In this document: positions 7,437 to 16,122 of the stretch, one piece after another | Numbering within the stretch: the stretch's first letter is position 1 | Layout of the letters: the number at the start of each line of letters is the position of its first letter | Source of the DNA: Lewinellaceae bacterium | GTDB lineage: Bacteria > Bacteroidota > Bacteroidia > Chitinophagales > Saprospiraceae | Assembly (NCBI GenBank): GCA_020636435.1 | Contig: JACJXX010000001.1 | Span: 2,373,001-2,437,000 of the forward strand | Direction: 5' to 3' | DNA: 64,000 nucleotides | Notes under the pieces: generated by a model | Databases searched by the model: none | What the model was told of the DNA's origin: nothing | Seen by the model: the letters and a program-made list of their open reading frames with translations, nothing else | Translations under genes and position numbers: made by a program

Positions 7437-10400
7437 CAGCTGGAAGCTGACGATGATGCCCCCCGATGTATCGGTCCGCGGGAAGCCAGCCGAGGTCTTC
7501 GGCACCGTGCGCCGGTAATCGAAAAACAAGCGGAGCGACAAGCGGCGGTTGAGCTGGTACTCCGCCGAAGGAGACAGGCTCAGCGTATAGTTGCCCCGGG
7601 TCGGCTCGATGATACCCTGGTCGAGGCGGTGAGCGAAGGTGACGTCGTCGCGCAGAGAAAAGTTGAAGTTGATGTCCAGGTCTTTCCCCTGCAGGCCGCG
7701 CCCGCGCGAGCCCCGGTTGTTGCGTTGGTTGGGGTCCTGCTGTTGCTCCGGTTCCTGTTTGCGGCTCCCCTTGCCCTTTTTCTTGTTGCTTCCGGTGAGG
7801 AAGGGAATGTCCAGGTTGCGAATCAAATAGCCGAAGCCCAGGACGATCTCCTTGGTCTGAGTTTCATTCAGTTGATAACTCACCGTGCTCAGGGCCAGCC
7901 CCCGCGATTTTTTATAATCCACGTTGAAAGACATGCCGTTCTTGAGGGTAGCATCTATAGCGATCAATGGCGAGAAGGACTCCTGGATGGTCACATCCGA
8001 AATTTCCAGCCTGGGGTAGAAGTTGAAGCTGGTGGTATCGATCGGCTCCGTATCCCGGGTGGCCAGATAGGGCAGGCTGGAACGGAAGTTGCTCACCGCC
8101 AGCGTGGTCCGGTAACCGTGGGTCAGGGAGAAGTTCTGAAAAATATCCTGGAACAAAGGTATTCGCGACAAGCCATTGTAGGTAAGCCGCCAGTTCACCT
8201 TAGGCATGACGTCGAAAATGTCGAGGCTCGTGGATTTGGCATCATGCCCGGTGTAGGCGGCCAGGAAAGCGGGGATCAGCACCTCTTGTTGGGTGCTGCC
8301 AAAACCCCGGGCGTAGCCCAGGTCCGCCAGGTTTTCATCTTCGTGCTCGCCGACGCCCAGCCGGTTGGAAATGATGATGCGGTTGCTTTCGAACTCCTTA
8401 AACAAGTCGATGATCTGATCGCGGCTGTCCTGGAACAGGGTTTGCATAGCGAAATATGTCACCTGCATCTGCCCTACTTCGATGGGCACGGTATGCACCA
8501 GCTGCTTTATCCCATCCACGATCGAGGTATCCTTGAACGTTTCGGTAAAGGTTTCCGAGTAGCTTTTGTTCAACTCCAGGTCGACGCGGAAATCCTTGAA
8601 AGGCTCCACCGTGGCGCGCACATCGTAGCTTTGGGTATATTGCTGGATGACTTCCTGGTTCAGGAATACGCTTCCCGTGATCCAATCGACGTTTTCCCGC
8701 AGCCAATCTCCCTTGAGGTTGTTGGGGTTGGGATTGAACCGCTGGTCTTCCGACAAGTTGCGGATGTTGGGCTGCAGGCCGGCGACAAAGCCCCAACCGG
8801 GGGATTCGAAGTTGGTCATCCCCAAAATGCCCGACCGGGGCAGATAACCGGGGACGGTGGTCGACAATTGCTCGGAATAATTGAACCGCACCCGCCGCAC
8901 AGCCAGCAGGGGCCGTACAATGGCCCGCTCCACTCCGCTGGGTTCCCGATCCTTTTTTTCCTTCTCTTTTTTATCTTCTCCTTCTTCTTTCTTGTCGGCA
9001 GGGCTTCGGGGGTCTCTGCGCCCGGTAGAAGGCCGGCCCGGGCGGGCCTTGGCGCCCCGGTTGATCTTGCCCAGGTAAGGCACCTTGTCGTAGAGCTTCT
9101 CCAGGTTGAGGTCGACGTTGCCGCTGCGGTTCTGGTTGTTCTGGATGAGGTTGCCCAGGGAGTCGACATTAAGGGCCGCCGCCGTCCAGTTGTATCCTCC
9201 CGTATACTGCGCCTTGGCCGTTACCCAGTCGCCAAAGAAAGGCAGGTAACGGACCGGGAGGTTGTAGCTCACATTGACATTGTGCTGGTAATTTTTGGGC
9301 CGGCCGAAGTCTTTGATGTTCTGCCAGATGCTGTCCCGCCGTATTTGCCGGGCGCGGTCGAAACCATACTGCTCGATGAGGGCCGTCTCATCGGGTTCGT
9401 CGATCACCGAAGAATTGATGGCATTGAAGCTGAATTTCAGCGATTTGGTGATGTCCCACTGCAGGTCGTAATCTCGGTCCCAGGTAAAGCGTTTATTGTA
9501 GAACGTTTTAAAGCGGGGGTCCACATCCGTGAACCGGTAGCGGGTGGTCTGGAAGCGCCGGTTCATGACCGAGCTGAAGCTGAAGGAGTTGGGCAACGGA
9601 TTGAAATTGATCTCCTTGATCAACCGCAGCAACTCTCCGTTGAGCTTTTTAAAGGGCTCGATGTATTTGGTCCGGGTGCTGTAGGTATAATCGAGGGCTC
9701 CGGTGTGTTTCTGCTCCTGGTCGAATTCGATGATGGGATCCCGGTATTCCGTTTCTGTGAAGGAATACGAGACGCTGAAGTTGGAGATGTCCCAGGGCAT
9801 AGGCGGCTTGGTGTTATCCGACCGTTCTTTCCGGACATTGGTGAAGTTGATGCTCTTCAGCGTTGTCACCTCTTCGGCTTGGGCCAGGACGGAGTCCCGA
9901 TCCTGGCTGGCGATGTTATTGAGTTTGTCTTTTAAAGTAATATCCAGGTCGTAGGGGTCAAATTCCGGTCTTTTGGTGGTATTGGAATACTGGGCGTAGA
10001 ACGGCAGGCGCAGCCGCCATTCTTCCGGGAAGAACTTATCGAGGTTGAAATTGGCTGCCAGGTCGATGCCGGTGATGCGTTCCCGCTGGCGCTCCTGCAC
10101 TTTCTGGTCGATGGCGCCAAAGCCGATGCTGCTGATGTTGCCGGCGGCGGTGATGCTGCCGAAGTCGGCCAGCTGCGCGTCGATGCGGGCGGTGGCCGCC
10201 GCCCCGCCCCTTTCGTCCAGGCCGGTCAGCCGCATCTCATTGAGCCACACCTCTGCATCGTAGGGCACATTGTCGAAATCGTAGATGTTGCGAATGCCCA
10301 CCATAACCACTTTAACCTGGCCAATGGAGGGGTTGCCCAGTATCTTCAGCCTGGCAGTTGAACTATCCCTGTTTATTTCTCTCTGATAGAGGGTATTGAG

Positions 10401-13400
10401 CGCAACGCCCTCTCCGTTGCGCGCTTCCTTGAGCTTCACAAAATCGTCGAGGGCAAAGTCAATTTCGTTTTCCAGGCGCCATACCTCGCTCTTGTATTCG
10501 TCGCTGTTGGGGTTGCCGTTCAGCAAAGTGGAATCGGACATGACCAGAGGCAGCTCGTATTCGTAGTAGTTGTTTTTAAAGTCGCTGCCCAGGCGTACGT
10601 AAAGCGACAGCGCCCCATCCGGCACCTTCACGTTCTTCTCTTCGGCGTGGACGAACATCTTGAAGCGCTCGTACACCCGCATATCCATGTTGATGATTTT
10701 AAAGATGGCCCTTTCGTCTCCGTCGCAAAGGTCGCGGACGTTGACGGCGAGGGACTGTTCGTTCTGCAGGGCGCTGAAGACGCCTACCGACTGTTCCCGC
10801 TGGATGCCTGCGGGCAGGACGTAGTTGAAGGGCTGCCGGCCGTTGTTCTCCTCGATGTTGACGTTGTCCACATTAAAGAAGGTGGAGTCTGGGGCACAAA
10901 CCGGGGCGCCTGGCCCGCCGAGCTGCGAGAGGTCTCCCCGGTAACGGCGCCACTGGTTGCGCACCAGTTCCAGGCGGGCGAAACGCAGGACGACCGGGGC
11001 GCGGAAGCCATGCATATACATCCGCATAAACCGGATGGAGCGGAAGTCCCGAATGCCGCCGACGGCCTTCTTTTCCGGCCCGTTGAGCGGGATGCGGAAG
11101 CGGTACCAAATCCGCTGCCCGTCGTCGCTTACCCGTTGGTCGGTGATGAAGGGGGTGCGGTTGATATCCAGCTCCCGGTTATTCTCAGGATTGGACCGCA
11201 GCGGTATTTTGTACTGGAAGTAAGATTCTGTTTCGTTGAGGGTATTGTCCTGGTTGAGGTCCTCCGCATCGGGGATGTTGGTAGCCGTTTGACGTTCAGT
11301 TTGGTTGTCGTTGGAGCGGGAGTTCCCTTGCGGGTTGTTGAAGTCCCGGTAGCGGCGCAGCACGCCGTCCTGGTCCGTAAAACTGCCATCCCGATAGTAA
11401 CGAAAGTCGTCATAGGCCGGGTCCAGGTCCAGGCGGGCCGCCGCCTGGGTATTGGCGGCCCGTATGGCATCCAGGTAAGGGGCAAATTTCCTTCGCTCGC
11501 CTTCATTGTCCAGGCCGTCGAGGCCTACATCCTGGAGCGCCCTCGTTTCCCGGTCGTTGTCAAAAGCGCGGACGATCTGCTGGGAGACCGGCACTTTGGC
11601 CCAGTTGGTCTCATCGGTGCGCCGCTCCGGGTTGGCCGGGCCGGGCAGGCCGTTTTCAAAAAAAATCCGGGAATCGCGAAGGATATCTTCCGAAACATTG
11701 CCCAGGTTGATGTACAGGTCGCCTTCTTTCAACTCGTAATCCTGAGCCGGGTTAGTTGGGTTCGCGGGGTCCAGGAAAGGGCTGAGCATCCAGAATTCCA
11801 GGAACTCGATGTTGGCCGTTTGAAAGTCGTTGGTGTTGAGGTCGCGCATGATGCCGCCCCAGCGGGTCTGCGGGTCGCGCAGCACCAGAGAATCGCCCAG
11901 GAACTCCACCCCTTGTGTATACCCCGGGTAGCCGTCGGGCGTATCGAAGTTGTAAGGGCCCCGTTCGTTGGGATAGTAAGCCAGGTCAAGCGTCTGAACA
12001 TTGGGCAGTTGCTGGGGCGTCAGCTGCAGGTTCGGGAAAACCTCCTGCTGAGGCACCACGCTGGTGTAGGGGTTTTGGTCATCCCCGGCGGCCCCGGAGC
12101 GGGCGCCCGGGTCGATCCGGTACCAGTTGAGCCGGGCGCGGTTGGCGCCGTTGCGCAGGTCGTTGATCAATTGGGCTTCCGGAAGAAGCGGATTGTTGTT
12201 CTGGTCGTCGTTCTGGGGCGTGCTGGACAGGTACCAGCGGTTGGTTGGTATGCGCAGGTCAAAACTGCTGCCGCTGCCTTCAAAGTCGTCGATATAGACC
12301 ACCCCGCCCTTATCTTTGCGGTTCTGGTTGATGGCGCGGGCGTGGCCGGGCTTCAGGGCCGCCGCCTCGGCCGTGACGGTGATGGTGGACATTTCCTTGG
12401 TGGAAATGCCCGGAATGCCGTCTACAATGCGGGTCAGCCAGGGCGCTTCCCGGCTCAGGTTGAGGTCCAGCCCAAAAATCTTGTTGTTGATGGGGTCGTC
12501 GCCCACATTCACCTTTTGAGTGAAGGGCCGCTCGAAGAGCTGCAGGTAGGTGGCGCCTATGTTGAAATTGTCATCTATTTCATAATCGGCGCGCAAGCCG
12601 ATCATGGTTTTGGCCTGGAAACCAAACAGCGTATTGTCCTCGAAGGAGACATTGATCGGCACCCCCGATTGAAGGATGGCGTCGTTGAGAATGCGCACCT
12701 TGCCGATGTTGTAATCCACCTCGTAGTCTTTCCCTTCTACCAGGCGCTGCCCTCCGGCCGTGACGGCCACCGAGCCCTGGGGGATGTTGAACGCGCCCAG
12801 CGAAATCTCGGAGGAAACGCTGGATTTGTATTCTCCCCGGATGATGTAGCGGTTTTGCTCGGCCGATTCCTGAGCCAGGAAAAGGGTGGTTTCGTAGAGG
12901 GAGTCGTAGACGTATTTGCGCTCCAGGAGGTTGTTGCTGATGCTGTCGGACAGGGTGCGGCCAAAAGGTTCCAGCACCGGGAACATGATCCGCCCGTTGC
13001 GGGGGTTGATGGTCACCCCCGGCACGAAGTCGAAGATGCCGTCGGGCTGGGGGTCTCCCTGGGTATTGAGGTTGTCGAGGTTGAAAATGCGGAGCAGGGG
13101 CTTGCCGGCGATCCGGGTTTCCGGGAGGAAGCGTTTCTGGCCGGCGCCGGGGTCGTCGTAGAAAATGTCGAGGCGGAAATCCTGCTGGTTGACCTGGAAG
13201 GCGCCGATGGAGTAGACGTTCTTCATCATCAGGTCCCAGGTGGGCACGTCGGTCCGCTGGGTGGTGCTTTTCAGCATTTTTACGAAGAGCACCTTGGGGG
13301 TCAGGTCCATGGTGTCGGTGCTCACGGTTCCGTTGTTGACCGACATTTCGCCGACGCGGTAGATATTGCCGTTGTACTCGTATTCGAAGGCGACGGCCAG

Positions 13401-14822
13401 CACCTGGTCGGGTTGCACGTTGATGTTGACCGAGATGAAGCCCAGCTCCGGGTGAAAAGTATATTCCGATTCCCGCAACCTGCGCACGCTGACCTTTTCG
13501 AAATCGCGTGCCTGTTGCAGCCCGAATTCGCCCTGCAGGGTGGCCACGGCCCGGTCGATATCCCGCACTGATTCTCCCCGGGAGAGGATGCGGTTGTACA
13601 GGTCGTTGGCGGCGTTGTCCGGCAGGGGTAGATTGTCGATGAGGTCGCGGCGGTTCCACATCGGGTTGGGGGTGACCTTATCGGGGCTGACCAGTTGGAG
13701 GGGTTCACCCAGGTCGGCCAGGGCCACTACATCGCGCACATCGGTCACCTCGTTGCGGTCGTTGGTGATCCAAACCTCCAGCTTTTTGATCTTGAACAGG
13801 CTGTTGATCTGGGGAAGGTTGCGCAGGGAACGTTCAAAGTTGTCCCGGTTGTAGAACGTGAGCAGGAAGTGCCGGTTTTCGTCGTATTCGTCAGCGCGTA
13901 CTTCAAACTGCTGGACCTGAGCGCCGCCTTCCACCTGGATGTTTTCCTGCTGCGACTTTTGCTGGGAAGCGATGGCCGTAAGGCGCAGGTGGCCAAACTG
14001 GAGTTCGGTTTTGAGGCCAAAAAGGCTCTGGGCGCCCTGGATGAGGTTGCCGCGCAGGGGCAGGCTGACGTCCCCCGCTTCGATCTTTTTGATGATGGCG
14101 TCCTCGTCAAAATTGTCGCTGTTGTAGTCCAGTTTGATCTGGTTGTCAAAATTGAAAGTGGCGTTGGTATTGTAGTTAGTGGTCAGGTTGAGTTTTTCGC
14201 CGATCTTCCCCGTCACGTTCATATTGATGTTCATATCGAAATCGAAGCCTCCCTGCAGGCGCTGGCGCTCCGTTAGGATGGGATTGTCTACGCGGGAGAA
14301 ATCCACGCCAAAGGTGAGGTCGATATTGCCCTGGGGGCGGATATCGACGGTGGTGCCTCCGAAGAGGCGGTCGAGCAGGTTATTTTCCACATCGATCTTG
14401 GCCAGGGGGTCGAGGCCGCTGCTGCCGGATCCGGAGGCGATGCCGGCCAGGCGGTTGAAATAGGCCCGTTCTTCCTGTTTCTGGCGGTAGTCGAAGTACT
14501 CATCAAAGGTCATGTAAGTCGGAGGGCGAAAGTCGATATCCCCGATCCGTTCCGTGATGATGTAACTTCCGGTTTCCGGGTCATACTCCAGGTTTTTCTC
14601 GATGATGCTAGGGTCTTCGAGGTCAAAGGGGTTGTCATTGCCGCCTGTGACAAAATCGCCATAGCGCTCCTCGATGTCCGGTATGGTATCGGCGGCAATG
14701 ACGAAGGGAATGGCGTAGGGGTCTTCCAGGGAAACGCCGTTTTCGGCGGCGCTCAGGGCAGAAGTTGCAATTCCAAATAAGAGACAGTAGGGTAAAAATA
14801 TTCTACTCATAGCTTTCAGCAT
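7431..14822 (-). CDS. sprA: SprA, outer-membrane translocon of the type IX secretion system
   Basis: 2463 residues from the ATG at 14822, similar in size to SprA proteins of other Bacteroidota (about 2400). MLKAMSRIFLPYCLLFG... is a signal peptide; the second Met four codons in is an alternative start. The body is beta-rich with the family pattern: an N-terminal plug region, repeated NxNxN and RFxDF-type strands, a long soluble insert with YxxD and EDLNQDN segments, and a C-terminal strand ending in VSFQLN. A lysine/glutamate-rich loop occurs near residue 1940. SprA is the large beta-barrel through which type IX substrates cross the outer membrane and is needed for gliding. It lies downstream of ruvA, an arrangement seen in other members of the phylum. 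Confidence 0.95.
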   Translation of the reverse strand: MLKAMSRIFLPYCLLFGIATSALSAAENGVSLEDPYAIPFVIAADTIPDIEERYGDFVTGGNDNPFDLEDPSIIEKNLEYDPETGSYIITERIGDIDFRPPTYMTFDEYFDYRQKQEERAYFNRLAGIASGSGSSGLDPLAKIDVENNLLDRLFGGTTVDIRPQGNIDLTFGVDFSRVDNPILTERQRLQGGFDFDMNINMNVTGKIGEKLNLTTNYNTNATFNFDNQIKLDYNSDNFDEDAIIKKIEAGDVSLPLRGNLIQGAQSLFGLKTELQFGHLRLTAIASQQKSQQENIQVEGGAQVQQFEVRADEYDENRHFLLTFYNRDNFERSLRNLPQINSLFKIKKLEVWITNDRNEVTDVRDVVALADLGEPLQLVSPDKVTPNPMWNRRDLIDNLPLPDNAANDLYNRILSRGESVRDIDRAVATLQGEFGLQQARDFEKVSVRRLRESEYTFHPELGFISVNINVQPDQVLAVAFEYEYNGNIYRVGEMSVNNGTVSTDTMDLTPKVLFVKMLKSTTQRTDVPTWDLMMKNVYSIGAFQVNQQDFRLDIFYDDPGAGQKRFLPETRIAGKPLLRIFNLDNLNTQGDPQPDGIFDFVPGVTINPRNGRIMFPVLEPFGRTLSDSISNNLLERKYVYDSLYETTLFLAQESAEQNRYIIRGEYKSSVSSEISLGAFNIPQGSVAVTAGGQRLVEGKDYEVDYNIGKVRILNDAILQSGVPINVSFEDNTLFGFQAKTMIGLRADYEIDDNFNIGATYLQLFERPFTQKVNVGDDPINNKIFGLDLNLSREAPWLTRIVDGIPGISTKEMSTITVTAEAAALKPGHARAINQNRKDKGGVVYIDDFEGSGSSFDLRIPTNRWYLSSTPQNDDQNNNPLLPEAQLINDLRNGANRARLNWYRIDPGARSGAAGDDQNPYTSVVPQQEVFPNLQLTPQQLPNVQTLDLAYYPNERGPYNFDTPDGYPGYTQGVEFLGDSLVLRDPQTRWGGIMRDLNTNDFQTANIEFLEFWMLSPFLDPANPTNPAQDYELKEGDLYINLGNVSEDILRDSRIFFENGLPGPANPERRTDETNWAKVPVSQQIVRAFDNDRETRALQDVGLDGLDNEGERRKFAPYLDAIRAANTQAAARLDLDPAYDDFRYYRDGSFTDQDGVLRRYRDFNNPQGNSRSNDNQTERQTATNIPDAEDLNQDNTLNETESYFQYKIPLRSNPENNRELDINRTPFITDQRVSDDGQRIWYRFRIPLNGPEKKAVGGIRDFRSIRFMRMYMHGFRAPVVLRFARLELVRNQWRRYRGDLSQLGGPGAPVCAPDSTFFNVDNVNIEENNGRQPFNYVLPAGIQREQSVGVFSALQNEQSLAVNVRDLCDGDERAIFKIINMDMRVYERFKMFVHAEEKNVKVPDGALSLYVRLGSDFKNNYYEYELPLVMSDSTLLNGNPNSDEYKSEVWRLENEIDFALDDFVKLKEARNGEGVALNTLYQREINRDSSTARLKILGNPSIGQVKVVMVGIRNIYDFDNVPYDAEVWLNEMRLTGLDERGGAAATARIDAQLADFGSITAAGNISSIGFGAIDQKVQERQRERITGIDLAANFNLDKFFPEEWRLRLPFYAQYSNTTKRPEFDPYDLDITLKDKLNNIASQDRDSVLAQAEEVTTLKSINFTNVRKERSDNTKPPMPWDISNFSVSYSFTETEYRDPIIEFDQEQKHTGALDYTYSTRTKYIEPFKKLNGELLRLIKEINFNPLPNSFSFSSVMNRRFQTTRYRFTDVDPRFKTFYNKRFTWDRDYDLQWDITKSLKFSFNAINSSVIDEPDETALIEQYGFDRARQIRRDSIWQNIKDFGRPKNYQHNVNVSYNLPVRYLPFFGDWVTAKAQYTGGYNWTAAALNVDSLGNLIQNNQNRSGNVDLNLEKLYDKVPYLGKINRGAKARPGRPSTGRRDPRSPADKKEEGEDKKEKEKKDREPSGVERAIVRPLLAVRRVRFNYSEQLSTTVPGYLPRSGILGMTNFESPGWGFVAGLQPNIRNLSEDQRFNPNPNNLKGDWLRENVDWITGSVFLNQEVIQQYTQSYDVRATVEPFKDFRVDLELNKSYSETFTETFKDTSIVDGIKQLVHTVPIEVGQMQVTYFAMQTLFQDSRDQIIDLFKEFESNRIIISNRLGVGEHEDENLADLGYARGFGSTQQEVLIPAFLAAYTGHDAKSTSLDIFDVMPKVNWRLTYNGLSRIPLFQDIFQNFSLTHGYRTTLAVSNFRSSLPYLATRDTEPIDTTSFNFYPRLEISDVTIQESFSPLIAIDATLKNGMSFNVDYKKSRGLALSTVSYQLNETQTKEIVLGFGYLIRNLDIPFLTGSNKKKGKGSRKQEPEQQQDPNQRNNRGSRGRGLQGKDLDINFNFSLRDDVTFAHRLDQGIIEPTRGNYTLSLSPSAEYQLNRRLSLRLFFDYRRTVPKTSAGFPRTDTSGGIIVSFQLN

Positions 14823-14890
14823 GGGATTCGCGCACTTGGGCATAAAGCCGTGCTCAATCAATTGATATTCAAAGCTTGCTAAAAATGATT

Positions 14891-15003
14891 GGCTACCCTT
14901 TTAAGACCGGACAGCCTCGTACACCGTACACTCAAAGGTTCCCGCCGTGTCCGTACACCGTACACAACCCCGGCCATCACTGTCCGGTCTTAGACGGATA
15001 GCC
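14891..15003. mobile_element. Small MITE-like element, copy A (113 bp) with 8-bp target duplication
   Basis: The element begins ggctacccttttaagaccgg and ends with the inverted sequence ccggtcttagacggatagcc. The 24-bp ends match at about 20 positions. It is flanked on both sides by the perfect direct repeat aaatgatt (14883-14890 and 15004-15011). Inside, gtacaccgtacac occurs twice. No protein is encoded. The same architecture and ends occur in copy B at 49922-50046. It sits 68 bp upstream of the sprA start codon, between ruvA and sprA. Confidence 0.9.
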
Positions 15004-15187
15004 AAATGATTACGGGTATTTCTGTTAGTCACTTCCCTAAAACGCAACAGGCCTGGCCTTTCTGTTGCCCATCCGGATTTTAACACATCAAGTATTTGGG
15101 AATATACCAGCCCCGCATGTTGCCGGGAAGCTGCATAAATTTGCCGGGCGGTTGTAGCCGGGCTATAACTTTGGCTGGTTTGGATTG

Positions 15188-15787
15188 CTAGGAAAGCTCT
15201 TTCAATGCCAGTTTAATCAGTGCTTCAACGCTGGCAATGCCGGAGTTTTCCTTCAGGGCTTTATTCAGAGCCTTCTGGGCCTGAATGCGGTTGAATTGCA
15301 AAGCCACCAAAGCAGATAACGCCTCATCCCGGATTGTATTGTCCTGAGGGCTGGCCAGAGCCAGTTCCTCCCCGGAATCTTTGAGCATTTTGTCCTTGAG
15401 GTCCAGGATAGCACGCTTGGCCGTTTTGGGCCCTATGCCCTTGATCCGCTTCAGGGTATTGACATCTTCGCTGATAATGGCGGCCCGCATCTCATCGGGG
15501 GTCATCGATGAAAGCATGAGCTGCGCCGTGCTCGGCCCAATACCGGAAACGGAGATCAGATGGACAAAGAGATTGCGCTCGGCAGCGTCGGCAAAGCCGT
15601 AGAGGGTGTGGCTGTCCTCCTTAATGTGGAGGTGTGTCAATATTTTGACAGATTCCAGCTTTTCCACCTGAGCATAGGTGTTCAGGCTGATGTTGATGTG
15701 GTACCCCAGGCCCGCCGCCTCCACAACAATATAGGTCGGGCTTTTGTGTGTAATATTCCCCTTGATGTATGTAATCATGGATTTCAA
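15188..15787 (-). CDS. ruvA: Holliday junction branch migration protein RuvA
   Basis: 199 residues, full length. The N-terminal OB fold (MITYIKGNITHKSPTYIVVE, about 1-65) is followed by two helix-hairpin-helix motifs (VSGIGPSTAQLML near 80 and IKGIGPKTAKRAILDL near 115). The small C-terminal domain III (about 150-199) contacts RuvB. RuvA tetramers bind four-way junctions and direct RuvB to drive branch migration. The next gene in the same direction is sprA, 365 bp away and now separated by a mobile element. ruvB is not in the window. Confidence 0.95.
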   Translation of the reverse strand: MKSMITYIKGNITHKSPTYIVVEAAGLGYHINISLNTYAQVEKLESVKILTHLHIKEDSHTLYGFADAAERNLFVHLISVSGIGPSTAQLMLSSMTPDEMRAAIISEDVNTLKRIKGIGPKTAKRAILDLKDKMLKDSGEELALASPQDNTIRDEALSALVALQFNRIQAQKALNKALKENSGIASVEALIKLALKELS

Positions 15788-15864
15788 AAATGATCGCGAA
15801 GGTACAAAGTTTTCGGATATTTGGGGTATTCGTGTATCAATGTATTAACGTGAGGTTTGCTCAA

Positions 15865-15983
15865 TTGGTGTATGATGTACGGGTCGAAGCAGAGCTTAAT
15901 GATGTACGCTGTACGGCTTGGAAGCCCAATATATGTAAACGTACACCGTACACCCTTCGACCCAACCGAGCCACGTACACCAA
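15865..15983. repeat. Imperfect hairpin carrying gtacac motifs in the ruvA-transporter gap
   Basis: ttggtgta (15865-15872) pairs with tacaccaa (15976-15983), and gggtcgaag near 15881 pairs with cttcgaccc near 15956. The interior holds gtacgctgtacgg and cgtacaccgtacac. The gtacaccgtacac core is shared with the two MITE copies, but the ggctacc ends are absent. It may be an older or different element, or a regulatory palindrome. Confidence 0.45.
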
Positions 15984-16021
15984 CACACCGAAACACCAAC
16001 ACACCGAAACACCGACACACC
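15978..16021. repeat. 16-bp tandem repeat, about 2.7 units
   Basis: caccaacacaccgaaa is repeated exactly at 15978-15993 and 15994-16009, then partly. It overlaps the right arm of the preceding hairpin. Confidence 0.7.
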
Positions 16022-16094
16022 TCCCCTCCTCACTGCTCTACAAAATAATATCCGTCATTTTACCGGATAACTCCTAAAAACATCTATTTTGCCA

Positions 16095-16102
16095 TAGTTT
16101 TG
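16095..16102 (+). promoter_or_regulatory. Candidate -7 box for the first POT transporter
   Basis: TAGTTTTG at 16095-16102 fits the TAnnTTTG pattern, 20 bp before the start codon. No good upstream TTTG element is seen at the expected spacing, so support is limited. Confidence 0.3.
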
Positions 16103-16122
16103 AGAAATAAACGGATCGATCA

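Noticed and set aside
7413..9935. Very long open frame on the plus strand opposite sprA (and another at 10647-13571)
   Set aside because: It is antisense to a clear SprA sequence. The translation is rich in V, G, R and H without any domain, as expected for the complement of GC-rich codons.
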